Source: an uncultured Bacteroidales bacterium (GTDB taxonomy: Bacteria; Bacteroidota; Bacteroidia; Bacteroidales; Bacteroidaceae). From it: a stretch of 38,041 nt of DNA. Below the pieces are notes generated by a model. That model was not told the DNA's origin, searched no databases, and saw only the letters and a list, made by a program, of their open reading frames with translations. The DNA lies in NCBI GenBank assembly GCA_937906165.1, contig CALCYA010000007.1, forward strand, positions 1 to 38,041, written 5' to 3'. Positions within the stretch are counted from its first letter, which is position 1. Each line of letters begins with the position of its first letter. Positions 15,715 to 24,109 of this stretch are shown here, piece by piece. The position numbers and the translations under genes were made by a program.

Positions 15715-16659
15715 TTACCTGTTCAATAAAAAACGTGCGATGTGCTCGATAAGTTCTTGCTTTATGGGCATGGTAGGGCTTTGGTATGCCTCTAATTGTG
15801 ACAGCATGTCGTTGCCCTCACAGTGCTTGAGCACGTGGTTCATGCCTTCAATGATGTAGAACGATGAGAACATACGTGCAAGGTAGAGCCTTTCGGCCTC
15901 TTTCACTCCCACTTGTATGTCTTTGTCGCCCTGGAGGATAAGCACCGGAATCTTCAGCTTGGCAATCTCCTTGGCCGGGTTGTACCTGAACCATGAGATA
16001 AGGTAGGGTTGCACGCTCTTGCGGTAGAGTGCCGCAAGATAGTTTGGCACATCCTCCACAATGCGGCCCTGCAATAGCTCTCTGTTTATCGCCGCAGCCT
16101 CGTTCCTTACTTGCTCGGGCTGTGGGTTCAGCTGTTCTTCTATTACCTCATGGGCGGGTCTTCCACATCCTGCAATGGATATATATGCCTTGACGGCTGT
16201 GCTCTTCTGTGCCGCAACCATGCCTATTAGCGAGCCCTCGCTGTGTCCTGCAATGGCAATGGTACTGAACCTTTTGTCGGTGCTGAGCATATCGGCCCAG
16301 GCTGCAGCGTCGTCAATGTAATGCTCAAAGCGCAGTTCTTCTTCGCTCATTATCGCGGCTTGGCTTTTGCCTATGCCTCTCTTGTCGTAGCGCAGGCTGG
16401 CGATGCCTTTGGCGGCAAGCCCTTCGGCAAGCATCTTCAACGAGTTGTTCTGCAACTCGCTGCCTATGGTGTTGCCGTTCATGTCTGTAGGCCCGCTGCC
16501 GGCAATGATGATGACCAACGGACAAGGCTCTTCGCTATCGGGCATCAGTAATATTCCGTGTATTTCACCGGTGGGGGTTGTGAGTATAATATTTTTCTCA
16601 ACCGCGTGGGCAGTTGAGAAAAATAAAAGGGTAATTATTGCAAATAGCGCTTTCTTCAT
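15715..16659 (-). CDS. Exported alpha/beta hydrolase
   Basis: This 314-aa protein has a signal peptide (MKKALFAIITLLFFSTAHA, cleavage after A19) and a serine-hydrolase fold: nucleophile S140 in AGHSEGS, an acid in LQGDKD (D245 or D247), and H275 in GMNHV. GSGPTDMNG (54-62) provides the oxyanion region. The family includes acyl-peptide-like and lipase-like esterases; the substrate is not known. I start at 16659, because the 30 codons upstream in frame overlap ddl and are not protein-like. The ddl stop is at 16661-16663, so the two are back to back and probably translationally coupled. Confidence 0.85.
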   Translation of the reverse strand: MKKALFAIITLLFFSTAHAVEKNIILTTPTGEIHGILLMPDSEEPCPLVIIIAGSGPTDMNGNTIGSELQNNSLKMLAEGLAAKGIASLRYDKRGIGKSQAAIMSEEELRFEHYIDDAAAWADMLSTDKRFSTIAIAGHSEGSLIGMVAAQKSTAVKAYISIAGCGRPAHEVIEEQLNPQPEQVRNEAAAINRELLQGRIVEDVPNYLAALYRKSVQPYLISWFRYNPAKEIAKLKIPVLILQGDKDIQVGVKEAERLYLARMFSSFYIIEGMNHVLKHCEGNDMLSQLEAYQSPTMPIKQELIEHIARFLLNR

Positions 16660-16660
16660 C

Positions 16661-17875
16661 TTATTTACCGAATTTGCCTCCCATCTTGCTGCCGAACTTT
16701 CCACCGGTCTTTGCACCGCCTGTGCCTTGTGCCGCAAAGATGTTCTCACCGTAGTTCACGGCTTTGAAGCCTGCATCCTGCTTGCGGCGGAACGCGATCT
16801 CGATGAGTCTGTCTATGAGTGCAGTGAAGTTGATGCCGCTGTACTCCCATAGATAGAACGAGAGCGAACCGGGGATTGTGTTTATCTCGTTGACGAAAAT
16901 CTCGCCTGTAGCCTCGTCGATGATGAAGTCGATACGTGCAACACCGTCGCATGAGAGGGCACGGAACGTGTCGCAAGCAGCCTTCTGAATGAAGTCTGTA
17001 CTCTCTTTCGGCAGGTTGGCCGGTATCTCGCGCACAGTGGACTGCATGCCCTGTGACTGCTTTCCGCCGCCGTTCATGTACTTGTCCTGGTAAGAGAGGA
17101 TCTCACCGCTGCGTACGGGTACCTCACATACCGATGGCTGGCACTCGTAGTAGTTGCCGAGCACAGCACAGTTCACCTCCTTGAGCTTCTGCACGTACTT
17201 CTCAATAATCACGCGGCTGGTGAAAGAGATTGCGTAGTCTACTGCATCGAGGAACTCCTCGCGGTTGTGTGCGGCGCGGATGCCCACGCTTGAACCGCTG
17301 TTGGCAGGCTTCACAATCACGGGGTAACCGAGCTTCTTCTCAACGGCAGCGACGGTCTCTTCCTGCTTGTCGGCCCACTCCTTGTCGCTGAACCAGCAGT
17401 AGTCGATGACGGGGATACCGCACTCCTTGAGAATCATCTTCATGGTGATCTTGTCCATACCGTTGGCCGATGCCAATGTGCTGCAGCCGGTGTATGGTAT
17501 TCCCGAGAACTCCATCACCCCCTGGAATGTGCCGTCCTCGCAGTTTGTGCCGTGCAGGGCTGGCATTATCACGTCGAGCTTGGTCACTACGTCCTTCTGG
17601 AAAAGGCCTTTCTTGGTGCGGTAGAGGTTGGTGTCACCATAGATGGGCTTCATGTAAACTTCCTCGCACATTGTTGCGAGTTTCTTGATGTCGCGGTAGT
17701 TGGCAACATTGAAGAGTGCGTCGCCGGTATACCACTTGCCCTCTTTTGTTATGTATATCGGGGTGATGTCATACTTCTCTCTGTCCATTGCTGCCATCGC
17801 CTGGTTTGCGGTGATGACTGAAATCTCGTTCTCGACGGAACGTCCGCCGAATACAACTCCTACATTTGTCTTCAT
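16661..17875 (-). CDS. ddl: D-alanine-D-alanine ligase family protein
   Basis: This 404-aa ATP-grasp ligase has GGRSVENEIS (10-19), the N-terminal-lobe HGTNCEDGTFQG (108-119), the ATP-grasp core VIVKPANSGSSVGI, and the metal-binding end ARIDFII...EIFVNEINTIPGS. These enzymes join two D-amino acids for peptidoglycan precursors. At 404 aa it is longer than E. coli Ddl (306-364 aa). The last 20 residues are a Gly/Lys tail with repeated GGKFG units, which is unusual and not part of the fold. Neighbours (a MurF-type ligase and two hydrolases) suggest a dedicated cell-wall module. Whether the second substrate is D-Ala, D-Lac or D-Ser cannot be read safely. Confidence 0.88.
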   Translation of the reverse strand: MKTNVGVVFGGRSVENEISVITANQAMAAMDREKYDITPIYITKEGKWYTGDALFNVANYRDIKKLATMCEEVYMKPIYGDTNLYRTKKGLFQKDVVTKLDVIMPALHGTNCEDGTFQGVMEFSGIPYTGCSTLASANGMDKITMKMILKECGIPVIDYCWFSDKEWADKQEETVAAVEKKLGYPVIVKPANSGSSVGIRAAHNREEFLDAVDYAISFTSRVIIEKYVQKLKEVNCAVLGNYYECQPSVCEVPVRSGEILSYQDKYMNGGGKQSQGMQSTVREIPANLPKESTDFIQKAACDTFRALSCDGVARIDFIIDEATGEIFVNEINTIPGSLSFYLWEYSGINFTALIDRLIEIAFRRKQDAGFKAVNYGENIFAAQGTGGAKTGGKFGSKMGGKFGK

Positions 17876-18159
17876 TTTATTTTAGTGGAAAAAGGTTATT
17901 AAAGGTTGTTGAGGGTAATTAAAGGTAACTAAGGGTTACTAAAGGCTATTAAGGCTCGCCTTTCTTTCGCGACCCACGCGGCGTGAACAGCGCCCACGCT
18001 TCGTGTGACCAATCGCTAAAAGGCTCGCCGATAACCTACCTGAAATTATCTAACGTGTCATTGGCTCGCCTTTTTTTGCGACCCACGCGGGATGAGTTTC
18101 ATCCATCCTTCGCGTGACTAATCGCTAAAAGGCTCACCGATAACCTACCTGAAGTTATC
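17876..18159. repeat. Imperfect tandem duplication between murF-like gene and ddl
   Basis: Two units of about 97 bp start GGCTCGCCTTT at 17953 and 18063 and end GAAATTATC (18050) and GAAGTTATC (18159); the period is about 110 bp. The right unit contains the last codons and stop of the Mur ligase gene (stop at 18145-18147), and the left unit is a decayed copy of that same gene end. The first 70 bp (17880-17950) hold short degenerate repeats of the AAAGGTTATT type. I see no gene here. Confidence 0.8.
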
Positions 18160-19692
18160 AGGCAGGTCATTTTCATAAAGCACCACGTCTCCTGGGCGCA
18201 GAATCCTTGCTAACTGCTGGTGGGCGTGGTTCAATGAGTCGGCAAGGAAATATTTCTCTGCCGGCAGGCCGCCCTCCTCAATGCCGCTCTTTATGGCCTC
18301 GCGGTTTACGGCATTCACAATGATGGCGTAGTCGCAGCTCACTGCAATGGTGCGTCCCAGTTCCTTGTTGGCATCGGCCTGACGGGTTCCCATCTCTACG
18401 AATCCCGGGGTGATGACAATGCGCTTGTTGCCCTCGCCCACAGCAAACTCCTTCAGTACACCAAGGCTCATCTTGGCGCCTGTCGGGTTCGAGTTGTATG
18501 CGTCATCAAGCACTGTAATGCCGTTTGCCACCTTCATCGACAGGCGGTGCTCAACGGGCTGCAGGCGCGCAATGGCGTTGCGCTGCTTGTTCGCAGGTAC
18601 GCCCAGGTGGTCGGCAACGGCAATGGATGCCAATATGTTCAGCAGGTTGCCTACGCCCAGCAGGCGGCTGCTGTAGTGCTCGCCGTTGCCAAGGGTGAAC
18701 GATACGCCACCGGCGCCGTATACAACGTCGTTCGCCTTGTAGTCGCCCTCACCTTCTACTGCATATCTAATTATCTTGCATGGGCTCTTTATGCCCTTGT
18801 AGCTCTTTATGTATTCCGAGTCATAGTTAATTACTCCAAGACCACCGGCTGGCAGTGAGTTTATAAGCTCGAATTTTGTCTCCTGTATGTTTTCTACAGT
18901 CTTGAATGTCTCAAGGTGCATCTCGCCCACAGCCGTTACAATGCCGATGGTCGGGTGCACCAGGTCGCAAATCTCCTTGATGTCGTTGTTCTGCTTAGCG
19001 CCCATCTCCACGATGAATACCTGATGATAGGGACGCAGCTGCTCGCGTATGGTGCGTATAACACCAAGCAGGGTGTTGAAATTGCCGGGGGTGACAAGTA
19101 CGTTGTATTTCTCGGCAAGCACGCTTGCAAGGTAGTTCTTTGTACTGGTCTTTCCGAAGCTGCCTGTTACGCCGATGATGATGAGCCCCTTATGGCTGTC
19201 GATGATGCGTTTGGCATCGTTGTAGTAATGGCGGTTTATGGCCTTCTCGATAGGGGTGTTCACAAGGTTGGCAAGCAGCATCAGGAAATTCGAGAGTAGC
19301 AATGTCGCAGCAATGATTACGGTTGCCCATTCTGTTGCAAAGAGCAGTGCAAGAGCGGTTATGGCAACAAAGAGCAGTATGTTTGTCGCGAACAGTCTCT
19401 TTACGCGCATTGTGTACACAAGGGGAGTCTTGAATTTCTCGCGCCACGCGACAGCCCATGCTCCGATGGTGATACCTGTGGCAAATCCAATGCCCACATA
19501 GTTCGGTACCAGTGCAGGTATGAGCATCATGAATGCGATGAAACGCTTCTGTGAGATTATGTTCCCCGGTACAAGCCAGCGGAAATAGCGGCTGTAGCGG
19601 TAAGAGCTGAGCTGGAACATATGGATGTCATACTTCGCTATAAGCAGGAAGAAAGCGAATGCGACAACTGTATATGTAACGATAGTACCCAT
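18145..19692 (-). CDS. Membrane-anchored MurF-type Mur ligase
   Basis: This 515-aa protein has about 150 N-terminal residues of hydrophobic helices (near 4-20, 52-80, 101-120, 124-145), then a Mur-ligase body: P-loop GVTGSFGKTSTKN (174-186), the central EMGAKQNNDI and VGEMHLETF segments, and the C-terminal DDAYNSNPTG, which is typical of MurF. MurF adds D-Ala-D-Ala to the UDP-MurNAc-tripeptide. Standard MurF has no membrane part, so this is a paralogue or a specialised version working at the membrane. The gene starts 6 bases after the upstream hydrolase stop. Confidence 0.85.
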   Translation of the reverse strand: MGTIVTYTVVAFAFFLLIAKYDIHMFQLSSYRYSRYFRWLVPGNIISQKRFIAFMMLIPALVPNYVGIGFATGITIGAWAVAWREKFKTPLVYTMRVKRLFATNILLFVAITALALLFATEWATVIIAATLLLSNFLMLLANLVNTPIEKAINRHYYNDAKRIIDSHKGLIIIGVTGSFGKTSTKNYLASVLAEKYNVLVTPGNFNTLLGVIRTIREQLRPYHQVFIVEMGAKQNNDIKEICDLVHPTIGIVTAVGEMHLETFKTVENIQETKFELINSLPAGGLGVINYDSEYIKSYKGIKSPCKIIRYAVEGEGDYKANDVVYGAGGVSFTLGNGEHYSSRLLGVGNLLNILASIAVADHLGVPANKQRNAIARLQPVEHRLSMKVANGITVLDDAYNSNPTGAKMSLGVLKEFAVGEGNKRIVITPGFVEMGTRQADANKELGRTIAVSCDYAIIVNAVNREAIKSGIEEGGLPAEKYFLADSLNHAHQQLARILRPGDVVLYENDLPDNFR

Positions 19693-19698
19693 ATCCTT

Positions 19699-20457
19699 TT
19701 ACTTTATCTTGAAGAAGTTCTTTATTACTGCTGTAAACAATCCCGGGTTCTCAAGGAACGAGAAGTGTCCTGTGCCGTGTGCCACCACAAGACCTGCGTC
19801 GGGGATGAGCTTCTCCATTGTCTTGGCATCGCTCAACGGGGTGGCTGTGTCTGCGCTTCCCCAGAAGAGCAAGGTGGGGGCCTTTATCTTGGGCATAAGA
19901 TGCTTGAGGTCCTCGTTGACCACCTTCGAGAGAATTGCGCGCATCATGGGCGATGCATTGTTGTAGTCACTTGAGCCTGCACCCTTGCGGCGCTTGTCGA
20001 TGATTGCCTGCGCCTTCTCCTTTGGCAGGAATGTGTTGCACATCCACTTCATGGCCTTGAATGTATATACTTTCCAGTAATATTTCAGCGGGCGCTTGGG
20101 CTTGATGCCTGCCGCGTCCACCAATACCACACGGCTCACCTCATTACGCGATGCAAAGACAATGCTTACCCTGCCGCCGAACGAGTGTCCCATGAGTGCC
20201 GGACGTTGTATGCCGTTCTCCTTTACGAATGCCTCTACCATCTGTGTGTATCTCTCTACACCCCACACCTCCGTGGGCTCATCCGAAGCACCGAACCCGG
20301 GGAAGTCGAAACTGTATGTCTTGTAGGCGGTAGCAAGCACAGCCTGTATGTTCTTGAATATCTCGCCGGTGCAGCCCCAGCCGTGAAGCAGAAGTACGGG
20401 CTCACCCTCTCCTGCAACGTTTATGTTTATGTTTATGTTGTCGTAATGAAAGGTCAT
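19699..20457 (-). CDS. Cytoplasmic alpha/beta hydrolase
   Basis: The catalytic triad of this 252-aa hydrolase reads S92 (MGHSFGG), D203 (WGSADTATP) and H231 (GTGHFSF), with LLHGWGCTG (23-31) as the oxyanion turn. There is no signal peptide. It is the first gene of the run hydrolase-MurF-like-ddl, with a -7-like TATCTTCG (minus, 20489-20482) 25 bases upstream. The substrate is unknown. By position it may act on a wall precursor or an acyl/aminoacyl ester, but that is inference. Confidence 0.85.
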   Translation of the reverse strand: MTFHYDNINININVAGEGEPVLLLHGWGCTGEIFKNIQAVLATAYKTYSFDFPGFGASDEPTEVWGVERYTQMVEAFVKENGIQRPALMGHSFGGRVSIVFASRNEVSRVVLVDAAGIKPKRPLKYYWKVYTFKAMKWMCNTFLPKEKAQAIIDKRRKGAGSSDYNNASPMMRAILSKVVNEDLKHLMPKIKAPTLLFWGSADTATPLSDAKTMEKLIPDAGLVVAHGTGHFSFLENPGLFTAVIKNFFKIK

Positions 20458-20569
20458 TTCCTCTTTGTGTATAAATCCTTGCGAAGATAGTGAATTCTGT
20501 TAGAATATACCTGATTGTGGGGGTAGAAATATTTGAGGAGCGTGTAAAAAACTTCGTTCTTGATTTTGG

Positions 20570-20597
20570 GGAATAAAAATACCCTCACCGGGGAGGG
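20570..20597 (-). terminator. Terminator of the SGNH hydrolase gene
   Basis: On the minus strand CCCTC-CCCGGT-GAGGG is followed by TATTTTTATT. It lies 30 bases after the SGNH stop codon. Confidence 0.75.
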
Positions 20598-20626
20598 CAA
20601 GAGTATGTATCAATTTTACTGTCTTG

Positions 20627-21349
20627 TTACTGCAATGCGACTCTCCGCTCTTGCAGGAATTCAATTATGGCTTCTTCAATGAGCCCGTGCCCTCTCTCGT
20701 TGGGATGTATGCCGTCCTCGCAGATGTATTCGCTGTAGTTCTTTTTCTCAAGGAATACCGAAGTTATGTCAATCACCGGTACCTTTTTCATTGCGCCAAG
20801 GCGGAACACGGCCATGTTGTACATCCCGTGCCAGCGGTCAATGGAGAGTACTGTGCCGCCCAACCATTTGAGGACATTGCTCTTGTCGAGGCCTTGTGTC
20901 ACATAATTGAAGAATCTCTCAGGGTCGAGCACAGGCAATGACATGAGCACGGGTGTCGAGCCTAATGACTTCACTGTGTCGATCATCGAGGAGTATATCT
21001 CCACGAACTGTTGCATTGGGGTCTTTGGCTTGTGTACCTCACGAGGGTCCCTGGCAATGGCGCTCCAGTCATAGTCGCAGTCGTTGCCGCCGAACTCGAA
21101 CAATACAAAGTCGGAGTTCCTTATCTTCTCCTTGTACCGCTCGACAAGTTTTGTCCCTTGTGACACTATTCCGCCGAATCGTGCAAAATTATCCACTTCA
21201 ATATTCAGGCTCCTGCGGCAGCGCTCTGCAAAGCCCATTTCGCTTATCCTGTATTTCAATCCTCTCCCGGTGCTGTTGTCTCTGTCGGCTACAATCCCTT
21301 TCATTACCGAATCACCGAATGCACATACGTTGTTCAACTTTATTTCCAT
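20627..21349 (-). CDS. SGNH/GDSL-type esterase
   Basis: This 240-aa protein has the GDSL block I as FGDSVMKG (S14 the nucleophile), block III as GGND (87-90) and block V as EDGIHPN with the catalytic Asp and His. No signal peptide, so it probably acts in the cytoplasm on acylated or carbohydrate-ester substrates. I start at ATG 21349 (MEIKLNN); the frame allows 21370, but a strong promoter (21414-21382) would then leave only a few bases of leader. It is monocistronic with its own terminator, divergent from mutS2. Confidence 0.88.
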   Translation of the reverse strand: MEIKLNNVCAFGDSVMKGIVADRDNSTGRGLKYRISEMGFAERCRRSLNIEVDNFARFGGIVSQGTKLVERYKEKIRNSDFVLFEFGGNDCDYDWSAIARDPREVHKPKTPMQQFVEIYSSMIDTVKSLGSTPVLMSLPVLDPERFFNYVTQGLDKSNVLKWLGGTVLSIDRWHGMYNMAVFRLGAMKKVPVIDITSVFLEKKNYSEYICEDGIHPNERGHGLIEEAIIEFLQERRVALQ

Positions 21350-21381
21350 CTCTTTTTCATCTGTTTTCAAATCAACGGCGG

Positions 21382-21414
21382 CAAAGATATTATGTCTGCA
21401 ACAAAATGAACAAA
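21382..21414 (-). promoter_or_regulatory. Promoter of the SGNH hydrolase gene
   Basis: Read on minus: TTTG (21414-21411), 21 nt, TATCTTTG (21389-21382). This is close to the Bacteroidota consensus. Confidence 0.75.
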
Positions 21415-21515
21415 TATTGGGCTTTGCGCTTGCCTTTCTTGGCCGAAAGGGCTGTTTTGGGGTGAAATTCCGTCAATAGGTGGCGAAATTAGACGGGCTT
21501 TTGAGCATTTTGCAC

Positions 21516-21523
21516 TATCTTCG
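21516..21523 (+). promoter_or_regulatory. Possible promoter -7 box for mutS2
   Basis: TATCTTCG differs from TAnnTTTG at one base and lies 24 bases before the mutS2 ATG. The same variant box precedes the hydrolase operon at 20489-20482 on the minus strand. Confidence 0.4.
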
Positions 21524-21546
21524 CACCGTGAAATTCCAAAACAGAA

Positions 21547-24063
21547 ATGATATACCCTCAGAATTTTGAATCGAGAATAGAGTTTGATGCAATACGCCGC
21601 ATGCTTAAGGAACAGTGCCTCTGCCAGTTGGGTAGGGAGCGTGTCGATGACATGCAGTTCATGACGGACTTTACTGCTGTCGATACACGCCTCAACGAGG
21701 TGGTGGAGTTCGTGCGTATAATGCAGGTTGAGGACGGTTTCCCCAGTGACTTCTACTTTGATGTGCGCGAGCCCCTGCAGCGCATACGCATCGAGGGTAT
21801 GTATATGGGTGCAGAGGAACTTTTTGCCCTGCGCCGTTCGCTCGATACCATAGGCCGCATCCTCTCATTGCTGCGCAAGCAGGGCGGTGACTCGGCCGAC
21901 GGCGATGACAACCCGCTCTATCCTTCGTTACGTGCCCTTGCCGGTGACGTCGAGGCGTTCCCACGCATAATACGTGACATTGACACCATAATAGACAAGT
22001 TCGGCACAGTCAAGGACAGCGCGTCACCCACATTAGCACGCATACGCAGTGAACTGTCGCGTACATCGGGCAGCATATCGCGAACCCTCAATAGTATATT
22101 GCGCCGTGCGCAGGCCGAGGGACTCGTGGAGAAGGATGCATCGCCCACCATGCGCGACGGTCGTCTGGTGATTCCTGTTGCTCCTGCCCTCAAACGTAAG
22201 ATGGGCGGTATCGTGCACGACGAGTCGGCAACCGGCAAGACGGTCTTCATTGAGCCGGCCGAGGTTGTAGAGGCCAACAACCGCATACGCGAGCTTGAGG
22301 CCGAGGAAAAACGCGAGATAATAGCCATTCTGTCGGCATTCTCGGCCGAGCTGCGTCCCCAGGTGCCGGCCCTGCTGCAGGCATACGATTTCCTCGGTGA
22401 AATGGACTTTATCCGTGCAAAGGCAGAGCTTGCTGTGCGCATCAATGCCCTGAAGCCTTCGCTCGTCGACCGCCCGATGATTGACTGGGGAGCAGCCTGT
22501 CATCCGTTGCTTGAACTGTCGCTGCGCAAGCATGGCCGCAAGATGTCGCCGCTCGATATTGAGCTCGACGGCGAACGCCGTATACTGCTTATCTCCGGCC
22601 CGAATGCCGGTGGAAAATCGGTATGCCTCAAGACCGCCGGCTTGTTGCAGTATATGTTGCAGTGCGGTCTTCTCATCCCAGTGCACGAACGTAGCCGTGC
22701 AGGTCTCTTCAGTAGCTTATTCATAGATATCGGTGACCAGCAGAGCATCGAGGACGACCTCAGTACCTATTCAAGCCATCTGCTCAACATGAAGCATACC
22801 CTGCGTAACTGCGACAAGAGGTCGCTTATCCTCATTGATGAGTTCGGTGGCGGAACGGAACCGCTCATCGGTGCTGCCATTGCCGAGGCATTGCTCAAAC
22901 GCTTCAATGAGCGCGGTGCATACGGCATCATCACCACGCACTACCAGAACCTCAAGCATTTTGCCGACTCGACACCGGGCATCGTCAACGGAGCGATGCT
23001 CTATGACCGTGCCGAGATGCGCCCGCTCTTCCAGCTCCAGATAGGCAACCCCGGCTCATCATTTGCCGTGGAGATTGCACGCAAGATTGGCCTCCCCGAG
23101 GAGGTCATTGCCGATGCCTCGCAGATAGTGGGCAGCGACTACATACAGTCCGACAAGTATTTGCAGGATATCGTGCGCGACAAGCGTTATTGGGAGAGCA
23201 AGCGCAAGAACGTGCATCAGAAAGAGAAAGAACTCGATGATATGCTCGGTAAGGTACAGGAGCAGGGCGACGAACTCAAGAAGAGCCGCAAGCAGATACT
23301 CAAGGATGCCCGTGACGAGGCTGAGCGTCTGTTGCGCGAGGCCAATGCAAAGATAGAGAACACCATACGCACCATCGTCGAGGCAAAGGCCGAGAAGGAG
23401 CGCACACGTCAGGCACGTCAGGAGCTCAGCGACTTCAGCAAGCAGCTCGAGGAACTCGCCAAGCAGAAACTGCAGATGCAGACCGACCGTGAGATGGCAA
23501 AGATACTCGCACGTCAGGAGCGCAAGAAGAACGGTGAAAAGAAGAAAAACCGCACTGTGCATACAGCCGACCCCGATACTCCGGCAGCCCCCAAGCTCCC
23601 GCAGCTCGAACCGGGAATGTTCGTGCGCATAGCAGGGCAGCAGGCCGTGGGCGAGATAATGTCCATTGGCAAGGCCGGAGCAGTAGTGCGCTTCGGTGCC
23701 ATAAAGTCTACCGTGGCATTGGAGAGACTGCAACCCACCGAAGCACCCAAGGCCGAGGTACGCAAGGTCTCTTTCCTCACAAGCGAGACACAGGACCAGC
23801 TGCACCAGAAACGCCTCAACTTCAAGTCCGATATCGACCTGCGCGGTATGCGCGGCGAGGAGGCAGTGCAGGCTGTGGGCTACTTCATTGACGATGCCGT
23901 GGTGTGTAACGTGCATCAGCTGCGCATACTGCACGGCACAGGTAACGGTATATTGCGCACCCTCATACGCCAATACCTGAGCACCATCCCATTTGTAAAG
24001 AACTTCCACGATGAACACGTGCAGTTCGGTGGTGCCGGAATAACTATAGTAGAACTTGAGTAG
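21547..24063 (+). CDS. mutS2: MutS2: ribosome-rescue/anti-recombination ATPase
   Basis: This 838-aa MutS2 has clamp/lever helices (1-330), Walker A SGPNAGGKS (350-358), Walker B LIDEFGGGTEP (429-439), a long coiled coil (about 520-650), a KOW-like basic region (about 680-720) and a C-terminal Smr domain (DLRGMRG at 764-770, LHGTGNG at 795-801). MutS2 lacks the MutS mismatch-recognition domain. In other bacteria it suppresses recombination and splits collided ribosomes; the Smr domain is the nuclease. Length is normal and all motifs are intact. It is a core gene that anchors the non-mobile part of the window. Confidence 0.97.
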   Translation: MIYPQNFESRIEFDAIRRMLKEQCLCQLGRERVDDMQFMTDFTAVDTRLNEVVEFVRIMQVEDGFPSDFYFDVREPLQRIRIEGMYMGAEELFALRRSLDTIGRILSLLRKQGGDSADGDDNPLYPSLRALAGDVEAFPRIIRDIDTIIDKFGTVKDSASPTLARIRSELSRTSGSISRTLNSILRRAQAEGLVEKDASPTMRDGRLVIPVAPALKRKMGGIVHDESATGKTVFIEPAEVVEANNRIRELEAEEKREIIAILSAFSAELRPQVPALLQAYDFLGEMDFIRAKAELAVRINALKPSLVDRPMIDWGAACHPLLELSLRKHGRKMSPLDIELDGERRILLISGPNAGGKSVCLKTAGLLQYMLQCGLLIPVHERSRAGLFSSLFIDIGDQQSIEDDLSTYSSHLLNMKHTLRNCDKRSLILIDEFGGGTEPLIGAAIAEALLKRFNERGAYGIITTHYQNLKHFADSTPGIVNGAMLYDRAEMRPLFQLQIGNPGSSFAVEIARKIGLPEEVIADASQIVGSDYIQSDKYLQDIVRDKRYWESKRKNVHQKEKELDDMLGKVQEQGDELKKSRKQILKDARDEAERLLREANAKIENTIRTIVEAKAEKERTRQARQELSDFSKQLEELAKQKLQMQTDREMAKILARQERKKNGEKKKNRTVHTADPDTPAAPKLPQLEPGMFVRIAGQQAVGEIMSIGKAGAVVRFGAIKSTVALERLQPTEAPKAEVRKVSFLTSETQDQLHQKRLNFKSDIDLRGMRGEEAVQAVGYFIDDAVVCNVHQLRILHGTGNGILRTLIRQYLSTIPFVKNFHDEHVQFGGAGITIVELE

Positions 24064-24084
24064 CCCGCGGGCTACTCAAGTTCT
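24051..24084. terminator. Perfect 15-bp-stem palindrome at the mutS2 stop
   Basis: AGAACTTGAGTAGCC (24051-24065) and GGCTACTCAAGTTCT (24070-24084) pair perfectly around CGCG. The mutS2 stop codon is within the left arm. Being symmetric, it can also stop the convergent CotH transcript. Confidence 0.8.
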
Positions 24085-24109
24085 ATTCTGCAACAGCGGT
24101 GTTGATGAT

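Noticed and set aside
16661..20457. VanA-type vancomycin resistance cluster
   Set aside because: There is no VanH-type dehydrogenase, VanX dipeptidase or VanRS pair; the substrate choice of the ligase cannot be read from sequence alone.
23059..24018. 319-aa minus-strand frame opposite mutS2
   Set aside because: It is a shadow of the GC-rich mutS2 codons; mutS2 has all expected motifs and the shadow has none.
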